From assembly GCF_036492835.1 (NCBI RefSeq), contig NZ_AP025314.1:744001-808000 (forward strand): 64,000 nt of DNA. Direction: 5' to 3'. Position 1 is the first letter of the stretch. Each line of letters opens with the position of its first letter. Below are positions 1 through 8,590 of the stretch, in pieces. The position numbers and the translations under genes were made by a program. The stretch comes from Fulvitalea axinellae. Lineage in GTDB: Bacteria; Bacteroidota; Bacteroidia; Cytophagales; Cyclobacteriaceae. The notes beneath the pieces were generated by a model. The model was not told where the DNA came from. It ran no database searches and saw nothing but the letters and a program-made list of their open reading frames with translations.

Positions 1-1
1 A

Positions 2-2029
2 GTGGTAGCGTATAGAAAAGACGGGAAATGGGGATTGGTAAACCTAAGGAACAAACGTCTTACTTCAGCGAAATACGAGCGTTTTTTACCTTTTCGCAAC
101 GGGATTTTGGTGGCTGAACGCAAAAGCCCGAATGGTCTTAACCTGCAGGGTTTGGTTAGTGTGAAAGGCGAAGAGATTTCAGCCTTTGAGTACCTGGATT
201 TGGAAGCCTCGGGTAATTTGCTTCTGGGGCGCAGACAGGTAGGTTTGGAGTATCTCCACGGTGCTTTCGATACTAAAGGAACAGTGAAAGTGTCTTTTCT
301 CTATCGTGGAATCAGGGATTTGGATCGCCGATATTTGGCGGTTAAGAACAGTGAAGGAAAAGAAGCGATTTTTGGTCGTGACGGAAAAAGGGTTTCCGAT
401 TTTTTTGCGGATAGCCTCGGAGTATTTTTTGGAAAAAAAGCGGTATTTACCCAAAACGGGATGGCTGGCGTAGTAACTGACGAAGGCCAAATAGCTTTAC
501 AGCCCAAATACAAAGAGATCGACTTAGCCGACAGCTTGTTTCTCCCTTTTCCGGAATGGGAGATTAAAACGCCGGAGAAGTCAGTCTTGGGTTCATGCTT
601 GATGGACAGTCTTTCGCCGGCGGGGGAAGGCTTTTACCTTGGTGTGAGGGGCAACAGAATGTTTTTGTTATCGGACAAGGCCGACGAAATTGGCGGGGCC
701 GTAGCTTCTGAGCTTGGAAATGTGGCCTATGGAGCTTTGGTGTACCGCGACAGCGCTTTTTTCGGTTTGATGGATAGTGACGGAAACAAAATGACCGAAG
801 CCAAATATCATCAGATTATCCGTCAGGGAGGGTTTATGCTTGCCAAGCGTTACGGCTCTCGACGTTATGTTATTGATATTCTTAATTCAAAAGGAAAAGC
901 TGTAGGCCCGAAAGGCTTTAGTGATTTCAGAGTGCTGAACCGTGATTATATCGCGGTCAAACGCGGGCGTTTTTGGGGTGTGTACGGGCAAGACGGCCTT
1001 GAGAAGATCAGTTGCAAGTACGACTCCGTTTACCACAAGCGTAAGGGGCTCTTCAAAGTCGGCTATTGGGGCAAGCAAGGTTATCTTGACAATCAAGAGA
1101 AATGGGTGCTTTCTCCGCGTGAAGGCGATGTGGAATACGATACTGTCGCCGGAAATTATGAGATACTTTATGAAGGGGAATTCCGGTTATTGACACCGGC
1201 CGGCAAAGAACTTTTCAGTTCCGAAGACAAAGTGGAGGCTCATCCGTTAGGCTATTTGGTTACAGACAAAAAAGGAAGACAAGGCCTTGTGAATCGGAAG
1301 GGGCAGTGGATTGTATGGCAGGAGTATGAGAAAATCAGAACCCTGAGAGCCGGTTCCGCATTTGCGCTCCGTAAAGCTGGTAAGGAACGTTTGCTTTTGG
1401 CCGATGATTATAAAATGCCGCTAAGCAGACGCTTGAACGTGACGGACTTGAAGCCGTATTCAGGAGATTGGGTAGGGGTGAAAGTCGGAGACAAATATGG
1501 TTTTTATGACGAGCAAGGGCGTATGCGTATATCGTATCGCTACGAGGATGTGGGTTCGTGCGTAAACCAGCGTTGCGCTGTTCGTTTGATGGGCAAATGG
1601 GGATTTGTCGATGAAAACGAAAAGCTTGTCGTGCAACCTTGGTTTGATCAAGCGTGGGATTTTACTTATGGAACAGCTAAGGTCAGAAAGGAAAATACAT
1701 TTGGTATTGTGGATAAAGACGGCGATTATGTGATCCCGGTGGAATACGACGAAGTCCAAAAGGTAATGGGCGGCGGAATTGTCCGTAAAGGAAAGAAATA
1801 CGGATTCTTCAACGCCAAGGGACAGCACGTACTTTCCACTAGGTTTGATTTTGCCGAACCGATAGGTGAACGCTGGATTAAGGTGGGTAAAGATGGAGAG
1901 TACGGCGTAATCGATCACCGTGGCTTATGGCTCTTCCCGATGATGTACGAAGAAGTCCGTTTCGACGCTAACGCCAAGGTTTTTATGCTGAAGAAACACC
2001 CGGAAGCCGTTGAGGCTCCAAAAATATGA
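2..2029 (+). CDS. WG-repeat protein, N-terminus cut by window edge
   Basis: The reading frame is open to the left edge and the first codon read as Met is a GTG at the border, so this is probably the C-terminal 675 residues of a longer protein. It consists of repeated WG units, each with a Gly-x-aromatic-Gly core followed by a strand ending in YD or YE: KWGLVN (near residue 9), FWGVYG (~323), KYGFYD (~497), KWGFVD (~531), TFGIVD (~565), KYGFFN (~598) and EYGVID (~632). WG-repeat proteins (KWG/WG_beta_rep families) are common in Bacteroidota; most have no defined biochemical role and are thought to be beta-rich binding or scaffold proteins. No catalytic motif is visible. A strong bidirectional terminator follows. 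Family call is secure; function is unknown. Confidence 0.88.
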   Translation: MVAYRKDGKWGLVNLRNKRLTSAKYERFLPFRNGILVAERKSPNGLNLQGLVSVKGEEISAFEYLDLEASGNLLLGRRQVGLEYLHGAFDTKGTVKVSFLYRGIRDLDRRYLAVKNSEGKEAIFGRDGKRVSDFFADSLGVFFGKKAVFTQNGMAGVVTDEGQIALQPKYKEIDLADSLFLPFPEWEIKTPEKSVLGSCLMDSLSPAGEGFYLGVRGNRMFLLSDKADEIGGAVASELGNVAYGALVYRDSAFFGLMDSDGNKMTEAKYHQIIRQGGFMLAKRYGSRRYVIDILNSKGKAVGPKGFSDFRVLNRDYIAVKRGRFWGVYGQDGLEKISCKYDSVYHKRKGLFKVGYWGKQGYLDNQEKWVLSPREGDVEYDTVAGNYEILYEGEFRLLTPAGKELFSSEDKVEAHPLGYLVTDKKGRQGLVNRKGQWIVWQEYEKIRTLRAGSAFALRKAGKERLLLADDYKMPLSRRLNVTDLKPYSGDWVGVKVGDKYGFYDEQGRMRISYRYEDVGSCVNQRCAVRLMGKWGFVDENEKLVVQPWFDQAWDFTYGTAKVRKENTFGIVDKDGDYVIPVEYDEVQKVMGGGIVRKGKKYGFFNAKGQHVLSTRFDFAEPIGERWIKVGKDGEYGVIDHRGLWLFPMMYEEVRFDANAKVFMLKKHPEAVEAPKI

Positions 2030-2063
2030 ATCGTTCGAAAATAGGTTTTTCGATAAAATAGAG

Positions 2064-2117
2064 AACGGCGGGCATTCGCATTGATTTGAAATCATGTGAA
2101 TGCCCGTCGTTATTTTT
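2064..2117. terminator. Bidirectional terminator between WG protein and GH43-like gene
   Basis: A near-perfect 17-bp inverted repeat has arms at 2064-2080 and 2095-2111 (AACGGCGGGCATTCGCA against TGTGAATGCCCGTCGTT, with small mismatches). It is followed by TATTTTTG on the plus strand and by a T-rich tail on the minus strand. It sits between the 3' ends of two convergent genes. Confidence 0.85.
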
Positions 2118-2129
2118 GTGCGAACCCTT

Positions 2130-3284
2130 TTACTTTTTATCAAAGAAATTTAGATCCCAAGAGTCTGCCCATTTCAATACGGGTTGTTCTCCTTCGAACG
2201 TCAACGGCAACCAAATATATCGGCCGTCAATAGCGTTTTCCGGTGTCCATCTGTCTCCCAAATAGACAAACGCATCTTCCTTGCCGTTTACCGGCAACAC
2301 ATAAGTGCTTTGCGATTTGAAAGTCAAGTCGGAACCTTCTCCCACGCATGGGTTTTTGAGTTCCCGCCATGGCCCCAATATGTTATCCGCTACCGCCGAC
2401 CGAGCCGCATTTGGTCTCCATCCAGTACATCCTGAAGCTATCAGATAGTACTTTCCTTTTCTTTTGAATAGAGCCGGGGCCTCCATAAATCTTCCTGGAA
2501 ATTCCCTGACATAGGCGCCTTCGTAATCCAAGAAGTCATCGGTGAGAAGAGAAATGTGGAGCGTACTGTTTTCTTCCGAAGAATAAATGTGATAACCTTT
2601 TCCGTCATCATCCACGAAGAGGTTCATATCGCGGGCCATTTGTCCCACTTCAAAATCTCTGGCCAATAGGTTTAGGCTGTCTGGATGTTCGGGCACTTCG
2701 CCTCCCGTAAATTTCATGGAAGCGACTCTTTCTGGCACACCGCCGGTTTTCATTTTTTCGCTGACGTTGTTTGGCCATTGGCCTTTGTTTGGCCTTACGC
2801 TTTTTACGAATGTGTACGGCCCCGTAACCTTGTCGCTAGTGGCTACGCCGCTTCTGGCTGTGGCGTAGCCTTGTCCCGGCCATTCGAGGTGAAACCACAT
2901 TACGAATTTCTTTGTCTTGGCGTTATAAATCACCTTCGGGCGTTCGAGGATACAGCCTTTGGCTATGTCATGGTCGGGATCGCCGGTTACTACGGGCAAA
3001 GCAATACCCTCATCTTTCCAATCATAGAGGTTTTTGGAAGAGTAACAATGCACGCCCACCTGCGCCAAGTTGCCCGCTTCGCCTTCGATTTTATGTTCTC
3101 CAAACCAATAATAAGAACCTTCGTGAAAAAGGATTCCACCGCCGTGGGCGTTGATGTGTTTTCCGTTATTGTCAGGCCAAAGTTGGCCCGGCTTAAAACT
3201 TTTCGGCTCCTTGGGTTCGCTACACGACAAGAGTATGGCTGTGGGCAGAGCGAAAAGCAACGCTAATTTTAAAATAGTGCGCAT
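2130..3284 (-). CDS. GH43-like glycoside hydrolase, lipoprotein
   Basis: Predicted surface or periplasmic lipoprotein glycosidase with a five-bladed beta-propeller of the GH43 type. The start is placed at the Met encoded at 3282-3284, because the following segment is a lipoprotein signal (MRTILKLALLFALP, lipobox LLSC); a Met 12 codons upstream would add a poor leader. The region near residues 36-55 (AHGGGILFHEGSYYWFGEH) resembles exo-beta-1,3-galactanase-type GH43 proteins (subfamily 24-like). A DMNLFVDDDG segment around residue 218 would hold the pKa-modulating Asp, and MEAPALFKRKGKYYL around residue 265 the general-acid Glu. The usual N-terminal Asp general base of GH43 is not evident; the galactanase subgroup is known to lack it. 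Substrate is unproven, galactan or arabinogalactan side chains being an inference. Confidence 0.82.
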   Translation of the reverse strand: MRTILKLALLFALPTAILLSCSEPKEPKSFKPGQLWPDNNGKHINAHGGGILFHEGSYYWFGEHKIEGEAGNLAQVGVHCYSSKNLYDWKDEGIALPVVTGDPDHDIAKGCILERPKVIYNAKTKKFVMWFHLEWPGQGYATARSGVATSDKVTGPYTFVKSVRPNKGQWPNNVSEKMKTGGVPERVASMKFTGGEVPEHPDSLNLLARDFEVGQMARDMNLFVDDDGKGYHIYSSEENSTLHISLLTDDFLDYEGAYVREFPGRFMEAPALFKRKGKYYLIASGCTGWRPNAARSAVADNILGPWRELKNPCVGEGSDLTFKSQSTYVLPVNGKEDAFVYLGDRWTPENAIDGRYIWLPLTFEGEQPVLKWADSWDLNFFDKK

Positions 3285-3481
3285 AAAAGTACAGTTAAAG
3301 AAAATGACAAACATGGTCAAAAAACATCCTGAGTATCGATTCCCTACATTCGTGTATGAACCTTAAAAAAACAGGAAGTAGAGACCATCTTTTATATAAG
3401 TAGACAAAAAAACGGTGTTAACCCTAATGCCCAAGTAGTCATAAATTCTGAAAAAACTTAAAAATCGCCATAGATAACTAA

Positions 3482-3540
3482 AAAAACGGTCTCGGAAGAT
3501 TACGATTTTTCTGTATATCGCTTTTGCCAAGACCGTTTTT
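3482..3540 (-). terminator. Terminator of the small lipoprotein gene
   Basis: Inverted repeat AAAAACGGTCT (3482-3492) and AGACCGTTTTT (3530-3540) enclosing 37 bases. Read on the minus strand it ends in a run of six T. It lies 22 bases beyond the stop codon of the minus-strand gene at 3563. Confidence 0.7.
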
Positions 3541-3562
3541 GAAGGTGTATAACCTGAGTTGC

Positions 3563-4141
3563 TTAGTCCGTGAAGTAGACTTTGCCTAAATCCACGACCT
3601 TCATATTCCTGAATTTGAATACGCCGGTATCTCTCGGATGTTTTATGCTTACCATTGTCATCTGGCCCCAACTGCTGTCACCTTCTATAAAGATGTCGGC
3701 TTTCAAGTCCACGAGGAAATTGTCCCGTTCCTGATATTTCTCCGAAAGATATGTTTGCATTGCCTGTTTTATGGTCTCCCCGTCGCTTACCAAATAGGCG
3801 ATTCTTGGTTGAAAATTATGGTTAGGCCTAGTGCGGTCTTCGTCGGTGACTGGCGGTAGAAGCATCAAGCTTCTGTCCACTCTTCTCAGAAACAGCATCC
3901 ATTCGTTTTGCCAACCGTTTCCCCGGTCTACTTTGTATTTGGCCAAAGCGCCACCCGTAAACGGCACGGCGACCGTATTGGTTTCTATATCAACCGTAGC
4001 GTCGGCCAGGTACTTGATGTCCTTGTTCTGCCCGATAGAGATCGCAACATCGTCCCTCTCCGCTTTCTTCTTTCCACTGTTGCAGGATGCCAATACACCT
4101 ATCGCGAACATTCCCGCCAAAACCAAAACCCGGATTCTCAT
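3563..4141 (-). CDS. Hypothetical lipoprotein (192 aa)
   Basis: The protein begins with a clear lipoprotein signal, MRIRVLVLAGMFAIGVLASC, with lipobox LASC, so the start at 4139-4141 is preferred over a Met eight codons upstream that would only add charged residues. The mature part is about 170 residues, soluble-looking and mixed alpha/beta, with no motif I recognise. It is likely attached to the inner leaflet of the outer membrane or displayed on the surface. It is divergent from the LigT-like gene (144 bases between starts) and is followed by its own terminator, suggesting a single-gene transcript. No function can be assigned. Confidence 0.75.
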   Translation of the reverse strand: MRIRVLVLAGMFAIGVLASCNSGKKKAERDDVAISIGQNKDIKYLADATVDIETNTVAVPFTGGALAKYKVDRGNGWQNEWMLFLRRVDRSLMLLPPVTDEDRTRPNHNFQPRIAYLVSDGETIKQAMQTYLSEKYQERDNFLVDLKADIFIEGDSSWGQMTMVSIKHPRDTGVFKFRNMKVVDLGKVYFTD

Positions 4142-4285
4142 ATCTCTTCGTCTTATCCTTAGCACATGACCCGTTGTCGCCGATTTGCCGCCGACACGTA
4201 CTTAGAACTACATTGTCCTTACGTTGTTTGACACGCATCCGTATCGAGGCTTGTCCCGGAAGCGTGAGGAACTTAAATTCGGTCA

Positions 4286-4852
4286 ATGACTGAAAAACGA
4301 AAAGACGACAATGCGCTTTATTTTGTGGCGCTGATCCCGGGGACACCGGTTAGGGAGGAAGTTTGGGCGTTGAAAGAAGAAATCGCGGAACGTTACCAAT
4401 CCAAAGGGGCGTTGCGATCGCCCGCTCATATTACGCTTCATATGCCTTTTAAATGGAGGGAGAAAAAATTGGAAACATTAACGAAAACCTTGGGTGATGT
4501 GGCGGGGCGTACCCGGAATTTTTCTATTCAACTCACCGGTTTTGACTTTTTCGAGCCAAGAGTGATTTTTGTCAATGTAGAAAAAAACGAAGCTTTAAAC
4601 GAGCTACAATACGATGTAGCCAAGGCCATGCGGACTAACCTTAATTTATTGAATGCGGACTATAAACAGCGAGGTTTTCATCCGCACATGACTATTGGTT
4701 TTCGGGATCTGAAAAAGGCGAAATTTCACGAGGCCAAGCCCGCATACCAAGGCCGGGAATATGAACGAGTTTTTGAGGCTGACAAGCTGTGTTTGCTCAA
4801 GCATAATGGCGAGCGTTGGGAGGAGTTTGCCGAATTCCCGTTCAGAAAGTGA
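4286..4852 (+). CDS. 2'-5' RNA ligase / 2H phosphoesterase family protein
   Basis: Cytosolic protein of 188 residues with the two signature motifs of the 2H phosphoesterase superfamily: HITLH (His48-x-Thr50) and HMTIG (His134-x-Thr136), about 86 residues apart as expected. Members (LigT/ThpR, CPDase, YjcG types) hydrolyse or form 2',3'-cyclic or 2'-5' phosphodiester bonds in RNA or nucleotides. The length matches the family and all four catalytic residues are present, so an active enzyme is likely, but the substrate cannot be read from sequence. The last 11 bases overlap the 3' end of the convergent DUF6702 gene. Confidence 0.88.
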   Translation: MTEKRKDDNALYFVALIPGTPVREEVWALKEEIAERYQSKGALRSPAHITLHMPFKWREKKLETLTKTLGDVAGRTRNFSIQLTGFDFFEPRVIFVNVEKNEALNELQYDVAKAMRTNLNLLNADYKQRGFHPHMTIGFRDLKKAKFHEAKPAYQGREYERVFEADKLCLLKHNGERWEEFAEFPFRK

Positions 4853-5315
4853 ATTGGCCGGAGGCTTGGTCCTTATCTAGTTTTAGGCTCTTGCGTTGGC
4901 CCTCGTAGGTGTAGTGGACAATGTTTTGCTGGTCTGAGAAGAGTTCCATAAGTACTTTGTTCGTCACTTCCAGGTCTTTTGGTTTTCTTACTTTCTGGCT
5001 TTGCATATAAATCCACAGGGCGTCGCCTTCCACTTCTGCGCCTACATACTCCAAGTCCAGCATTTTGCTTTTAGCTTTTAGCGAAAGGTGAGCTGAGATA
5101 TACCTGCCTATATTTTCGCCCTCGCTTTCAAAGTTGTTAAGTAAATCAGGCTTTTTCTCCCGGTTTTTGGATATAGCGTCTTCTAGATCGTCGATAAATA
5201 CCCGAGTGGAGATCTCGATACGTCCGCTTTCCCGGTTCCATGACAAGTCTGTGACGGAAACATGAAATGCGTGAGAGAATATCAAAAAAATGCAATGTGT
5301 CAGTGCTAAGGCCAT
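4842..5315 (-). CDS. DUF6702 family exported protein
   Basis: 157 residues beginning with a hydrophobic leader (MALALTHCIFLIFSHAFHVS) typical of an exported protein; the mature protein starts with a beta-strand (FHVSVTDLSW) that resembles DUF6702. Proteins of this family are found in Bacteroidota next to a HupE/UreJ-type membrane protein and an M1 peptidase, exactly as here, but their job is not established. The gene is divergent from hupE-like (128 bases between starts), so the three genes may share a regulatory region. The 3' end overlaps the LigT-like gene on the other strand by 11 bases. Family call moderate to good; role unknown. Confidence 0.78.
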   Translation of the reverse strand: MALALTHCIFLIFSHAFHVSVTDLSWNRESGRIEISTRVFIDDLEDAISKNREKKPDLLNNFESEGENIGRYISAHLSLKAKSKMLDLEYVGAEVEGDALWIYMQSQKVRKPKDLEVTNKVLMELFSDQQNIVHYTYEGQRKSLKLDKDQASGQFTF

Positions 5316-5443
5316 GGCTAGGATGAAAGTGTAATTTTGTGTATATTTTCAGAAAATAGCTACTGGACCTTACATGTGGGCATTAATGCTTGGTCCTTCC
5401 CAAAGGTGGAATGTTTTTTCTTACTCGCAAATAAAACGGAACA

Positions 5444-6049
5444 ATGTCGGAATTCGAAATTTTCTTTAAACTGGGCATTGAGCATATTCTTGATTTAAAT
5501 GGATATGACCATCTACTTTTTATCGTCGCTTTGTGTACTGTGTACGCCTTGAAAGATTGGAAAAAAATGTTTGCCTTGGCAACGGCTTTTACGCTGGGGC
5601 ACTCGATTACTTTGGCTTTGGCCACTTTCGAGCTTGTGAGCTTCCCGTCTGATATCATCGAATTCTTGATTCCCGTTACCATTATCATCACCGCGGTGGT
5701 GAATCTCTTTAGAAAAGAGTCCAGTCCTGGGCCGTATCCGTACTCAAGAGCAAATAACGGAATCGGTGTTTCTTACTTCTTCGCTACTTTTTTCGGTTTG
5801 GTCCACGGGTTGGGATTTTCGAACTATCTGCGAAGCATGTTGGGGAAATCGTCGAGCATAACTTCTGAGCTTATAGCCTTTAACTTAGGTATCGAAGTTG
5901 CGCAACTTGTGATTGTTCTCGTATTTCTGCTCGTTTCTTACATCCTGGTTTCTTTGGGTGGAATTAAGCGTAGGGAATGGAATGTTGGCGTCTCTTCAGG
6001 TGTAATAGCGCTGGCCGTTTCCTTGGCCGTAGCCGCAAAATTCTGGTAA
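5444..6049 (+). CDS. HupE/UreJ-like membrane protein
   Basis: Integral membrane protein of 201 residues with six or so hydrophobic segments. The N-terminal part (LGIEHILDLNGYDHLLFIVAL) has the conserved His-Asp-His arrangement of HupE/UreJ proteins, followed by LGHSITLAL (about residue 50) and LVHGLGFSNYL (about 123), each carrying conserved His in a membrane helix. HupE/UreJ proteins are associated with nickel or cobalt uptake in hydrogenase and urease operons, but no such enzyme genes are present here, and Bacteroidota homologues sit with DUF6702 and M1 peptidase genes instead. It precedes the M1 peptidase by 135 bases and is probably co-transcribed. Substrate uncertain. Confidence 0.85.
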   Translation: MSEFEIFFKLGIEHILDLNGYDHLLFIVALCTVYALKDWKKMFALATAFTLGHSITLALATFELVSFPSDIIEFLIPVTIIITAVVNLFRKESSPGPYPYSRANNGIGVSYFFATFFGLVHGLGFSNYLRSMLGKSSSITSELIAFNLGIEVAQLVIVLVFLLVSYILVSLGGIKRREWNVGVSSGVIALAVSLAVAAKFW

Positions 6050-6184
6050 CTCATCCCGGATTCCGACCATTTGACAAGATAATACCGGTTAGCCGCATCT
6101 TTTTACTTGTGAAAGACTTCCGTCTTTCGCATATTTCAAGAACGCACAATAATCAAGTATTTAGTCAAACAGCAAGGACGAAAG

Positions 6185-8503
6185 ATGAAAAATCACTTAC
6201 TGACGCTGATGGCCGTTTTGATGGCCGTCATCTGCCAGGCTCAGGAGGTGGACCGGCAGTTCGAACAGCTGGGCACAACCCTCCCCACACCAAACGCATA
6301 CCGTACGGGCTCCGGTGCTCCGGGCCACGCCTATTGGCAACAGAAAGCCGATTACCTGATCAAAGTTGAGCTTGACGACGACAAGCAAAGGATCAAAGGA
6401 TCGGAAACCATTACTTACACCAACCATTCGCCGGATAGGCTCGATTACCTCTGGCTCCAACTCGATGAGAACATCAAGCGCCCCGGCGCCGATAGCGAGT
6501 TGACTTCGACTTCCCGCATCAGGGAGAAAATGTCGGCTAGAGGATTGGAAAGAATCATCGGAAAAACCAGCGAGCACGGCCTGAATATCGCGTCCGTACG
6601 CAATGCCCAAGGCAAAGATTTGCCTTTTGTCATCAACAAGACGATGATGCGGATCGACCTTCCGAAGGCGCTTAAGCCGGGCGACAAGGTTACCTTCTCG
6701 GTTGATTGGTCGTACAACATCATCGACAGGATCAAGCACGGATACCGTGGCGGTTATGAGTATTTTCCGAAAGACGGAAACTACCTTTACACCATTTCGC
6801 AGTGGTTCCCGCGCATGTGCGTTTACGACGACCTGGAAGGATGGCAAAACAAGCAGTTCCTCGGAACCGGCGAATTCGCGCTGACTTTTGGCGATTACGA
6901 AGTGCATATCAACGTTCCGGCCGACCATATCGTAGCGTCTACCGGCGAGCTTCAGAACGCGTCGGAAGTTTTGACACCGAAACAGCTTGAGCTTTTCGAA
7001 AAATCGAAAACCGCCACCGAGCCTGTGATTATCGTTAGCCAAGCCGAAGCGACCAAGAAAGAGAAAAAGCGTTCAAAAGAGCGTAAGACGTGGATCTACA
7101 AAGCCGAAAACGTGCGCGATTTCGCTTTCGGTAGCTCACGTAAATACATCTGGGACGCAATGGGAGTGGATATCGAAGGCAAGAAGGTTATGGCCATGTC
7201 TTACTATCCGAAAGAGGCCAACCCGCTTTACGAGCGTTACTCTACCAAAACGGTGGCCCACACATTGCGCACTTACTCGAAATTCACTATTCCTTACCCA
7301 TATCCAGTAGCGATTTCGGTAGAGGCCAGCAGTGGCATGGAATACCCGATGATCTGCTTCAACTACGGAAGGCCTGAGAGTGACGGAACATACTCGGAGT
7401 CGTTGAAATACGGAATGATTTCGGTAATCATCCACGAAGTTGGCCACAACTTTTTCCCGATGATCATCAACTCTGACGAGCGCCAGTGGGCTTGGATGGA
7501 CGAAGGACTGAATACTTTCGTACAATATCTTTCGGAGCAGGAGTGGCAGAGGGATTATCCTTCGCGTCGCGGGCCCGCTTACAAGATCGTGCCTTACATG
7601 AAGAGTAACAAGGAGGACATGTGCCCGATCATGACCGCCGCCGATAACGTGAAGCAATACGGAAACAACGCCTACGGCAAACCGGCCATCGGCATGAACA
7701 TCCTTCGCGAAACCGTAATGGGTCGCGAGCTGTTTGATTTCGCCTTCAAAGAATACTCGCGCCGTTGGGCTTTTAAACACCCGAAACCGCAGGATTTCTT
7801 CCGTACGATGGAAGACGCCTCGGGTATGGATTTGGATTGGTTTTGGAACGGTTGGTTCTACAGCGTAAAGCATGTCGATCTTTCTGTAGAGAATGTGGAG
7901 TGGTTCCGTATGGACAGCCGTACGCCGGACGAGAAAGTAGCCGAGCGTAGAGAAGCTTACGAAAAAGACGTAAACAACTTGTCGGCTCGCCGTAACGATG
8001 AGCTTGGTGTTCCTACGGCCACAGGACAAGACCGTAGCCTGAACGATTTTTACAACACGGACTACAAGCGTTTCGCCATTAAGTCTTCTGACAGATCCAG
8101 GCATAAGTCATTCGTGAGAAGCTTGAGTGCCAAGGAAAAGGAGCTTTACGAAAACGGGTTGAACTATTACGAAATCACCTTCAAGAATAACAATGACGGA
8201 ATGGTGATGCCGATTATCCTGAAGTTTGAATACAAAGATGGAAGCGACGAAATCGTTCGTATTCCGGCTGAAATCTGGCGTAGGAACAACCGTCAGGTGA
8301 CCAAGGTGTTCGCTCGTGAGAAAGAGGTGGCTTCCGTGGTACTCGATCCGTTCAGGGAAACCGCCGACATCGACGAGAACAATAACTATTTCCCGCGTCG
8401 CAACTTGCCTTCGCGTTTCGAGCTGTATAAGCGCAGAGGAGGCAAAAGACCTAACCCTATGCAGAGCCAAGGTAAAAAATCGAAAAAGTCGGCTTCTCGC
8501 TAA
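6185..8503 (+). CDS. M1 family zinc metallopeptidase
   Basis: Exported aminopeptidase-type metalloprotease (772 residues, signal peptide MKNHLLTLMAVLMAVICQAQ). The zinc site is complete: HEVGH at residues 417-421 and the third ligand Glu440, giving HEXXH-X18-E. SGMEYP around residue 380 occupies the place of the GAMEN exopeptidase motif in gluzincins. An N-terminal beta-sandwich of about 300 residues precedes the catalytic domain, and a beta-rich and basic tail (KKSKKSASR) follows it. Its substrate is probably short peptides in the periplasm or outside the cell (inference). It lies downstream of the HupE-like gene in the conserved Bacteroidota trio and ends at a strong terminator. Confidence 0.93.
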   Translation: MKNHLLTLMAVLMAVICQAQEVDRQFEQLGTTLPTPNAYRTGSGAPGHAYWQQKADYLIKVELDDDKQRIKGSETITYTNHSPDRLDYLWLQLDENIKRPGADSELTSTSRIREKMSARGLERIIGKTSEHGLNIASVRNAQGKDLPFVINKTMMRIDLPKALKPGDKVTFSVDWSYNIIDRIKHGYRGGYEYFPKDGNYLYTISQWFPRMCVYDDLEGWQNKQFLGTGEFALTFGDYEVHINVPADHIVASTGELQNASEVLTPKQLELFEKSKTATEPVIIVSQAEATKKEKKRSKERKTWIYKAENVRDFAFGSSRKYIWDAMGVDIEGKKVMAMSYYPKEANPLYERYSTKTVAHTLRTYSKFTIPYPYPVAISVEASSGMEYPMICFNYGRPESDGTYSESLKYGMISVIIHEVGHNFFPMIINSDERQWAWMDEGLNTFVQYLSEQEWQRDYPSRRGPAYKIVPYMKSNKEDMCPIMTAADNVKQYGNNAYGKPAIGMNILRETVMGRELFDFAFKEYSRRWAFKHPKPQDFFRTMEDASGMDLDWFWNGWFYSVKHVDLSVENVEWFRMDSRTPDEKVAERREAYEKDVNNLSARRNDELGVPTATGQDRSLNDFYNTDYKRFAIKSSDRSRHKSFVRSLSAKEKELYENGLNYYEITFKNNNDGMVMPIILKFEYKDGSDEIVRIPAEIWRRNNRQVTKVFAREKEVASVVLDPFRETADIDENNNYFPRRNLPSRFELYKRRGGKRPNPMQSQGKKSKKSASR

Positions 8504-8536
8504 GCCGTAATTTAGTTTCGTGAATTCGGGACAAGC

Positions 8537-8570
8537 AAAAAAGGTCGCTCATTTTTGGGCGACCTTTTTT
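8537..8570. terminator. Bidirectional terminator after the M1 peptidase gene
   Basis: Perfect 12-bp stem: AAAAAAGGTCGC (8537-8548) pairs with GCGACCTTTTTT (8559-8570) around a 10-base loop. The A and T runs let it act for both the plus-strand peptidase gene and the convergent minus-strand GlmU-like gene. Confidence 0.92.
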
Positions 8571-8590
8571 AATGTTCAACCAAATGCTTT

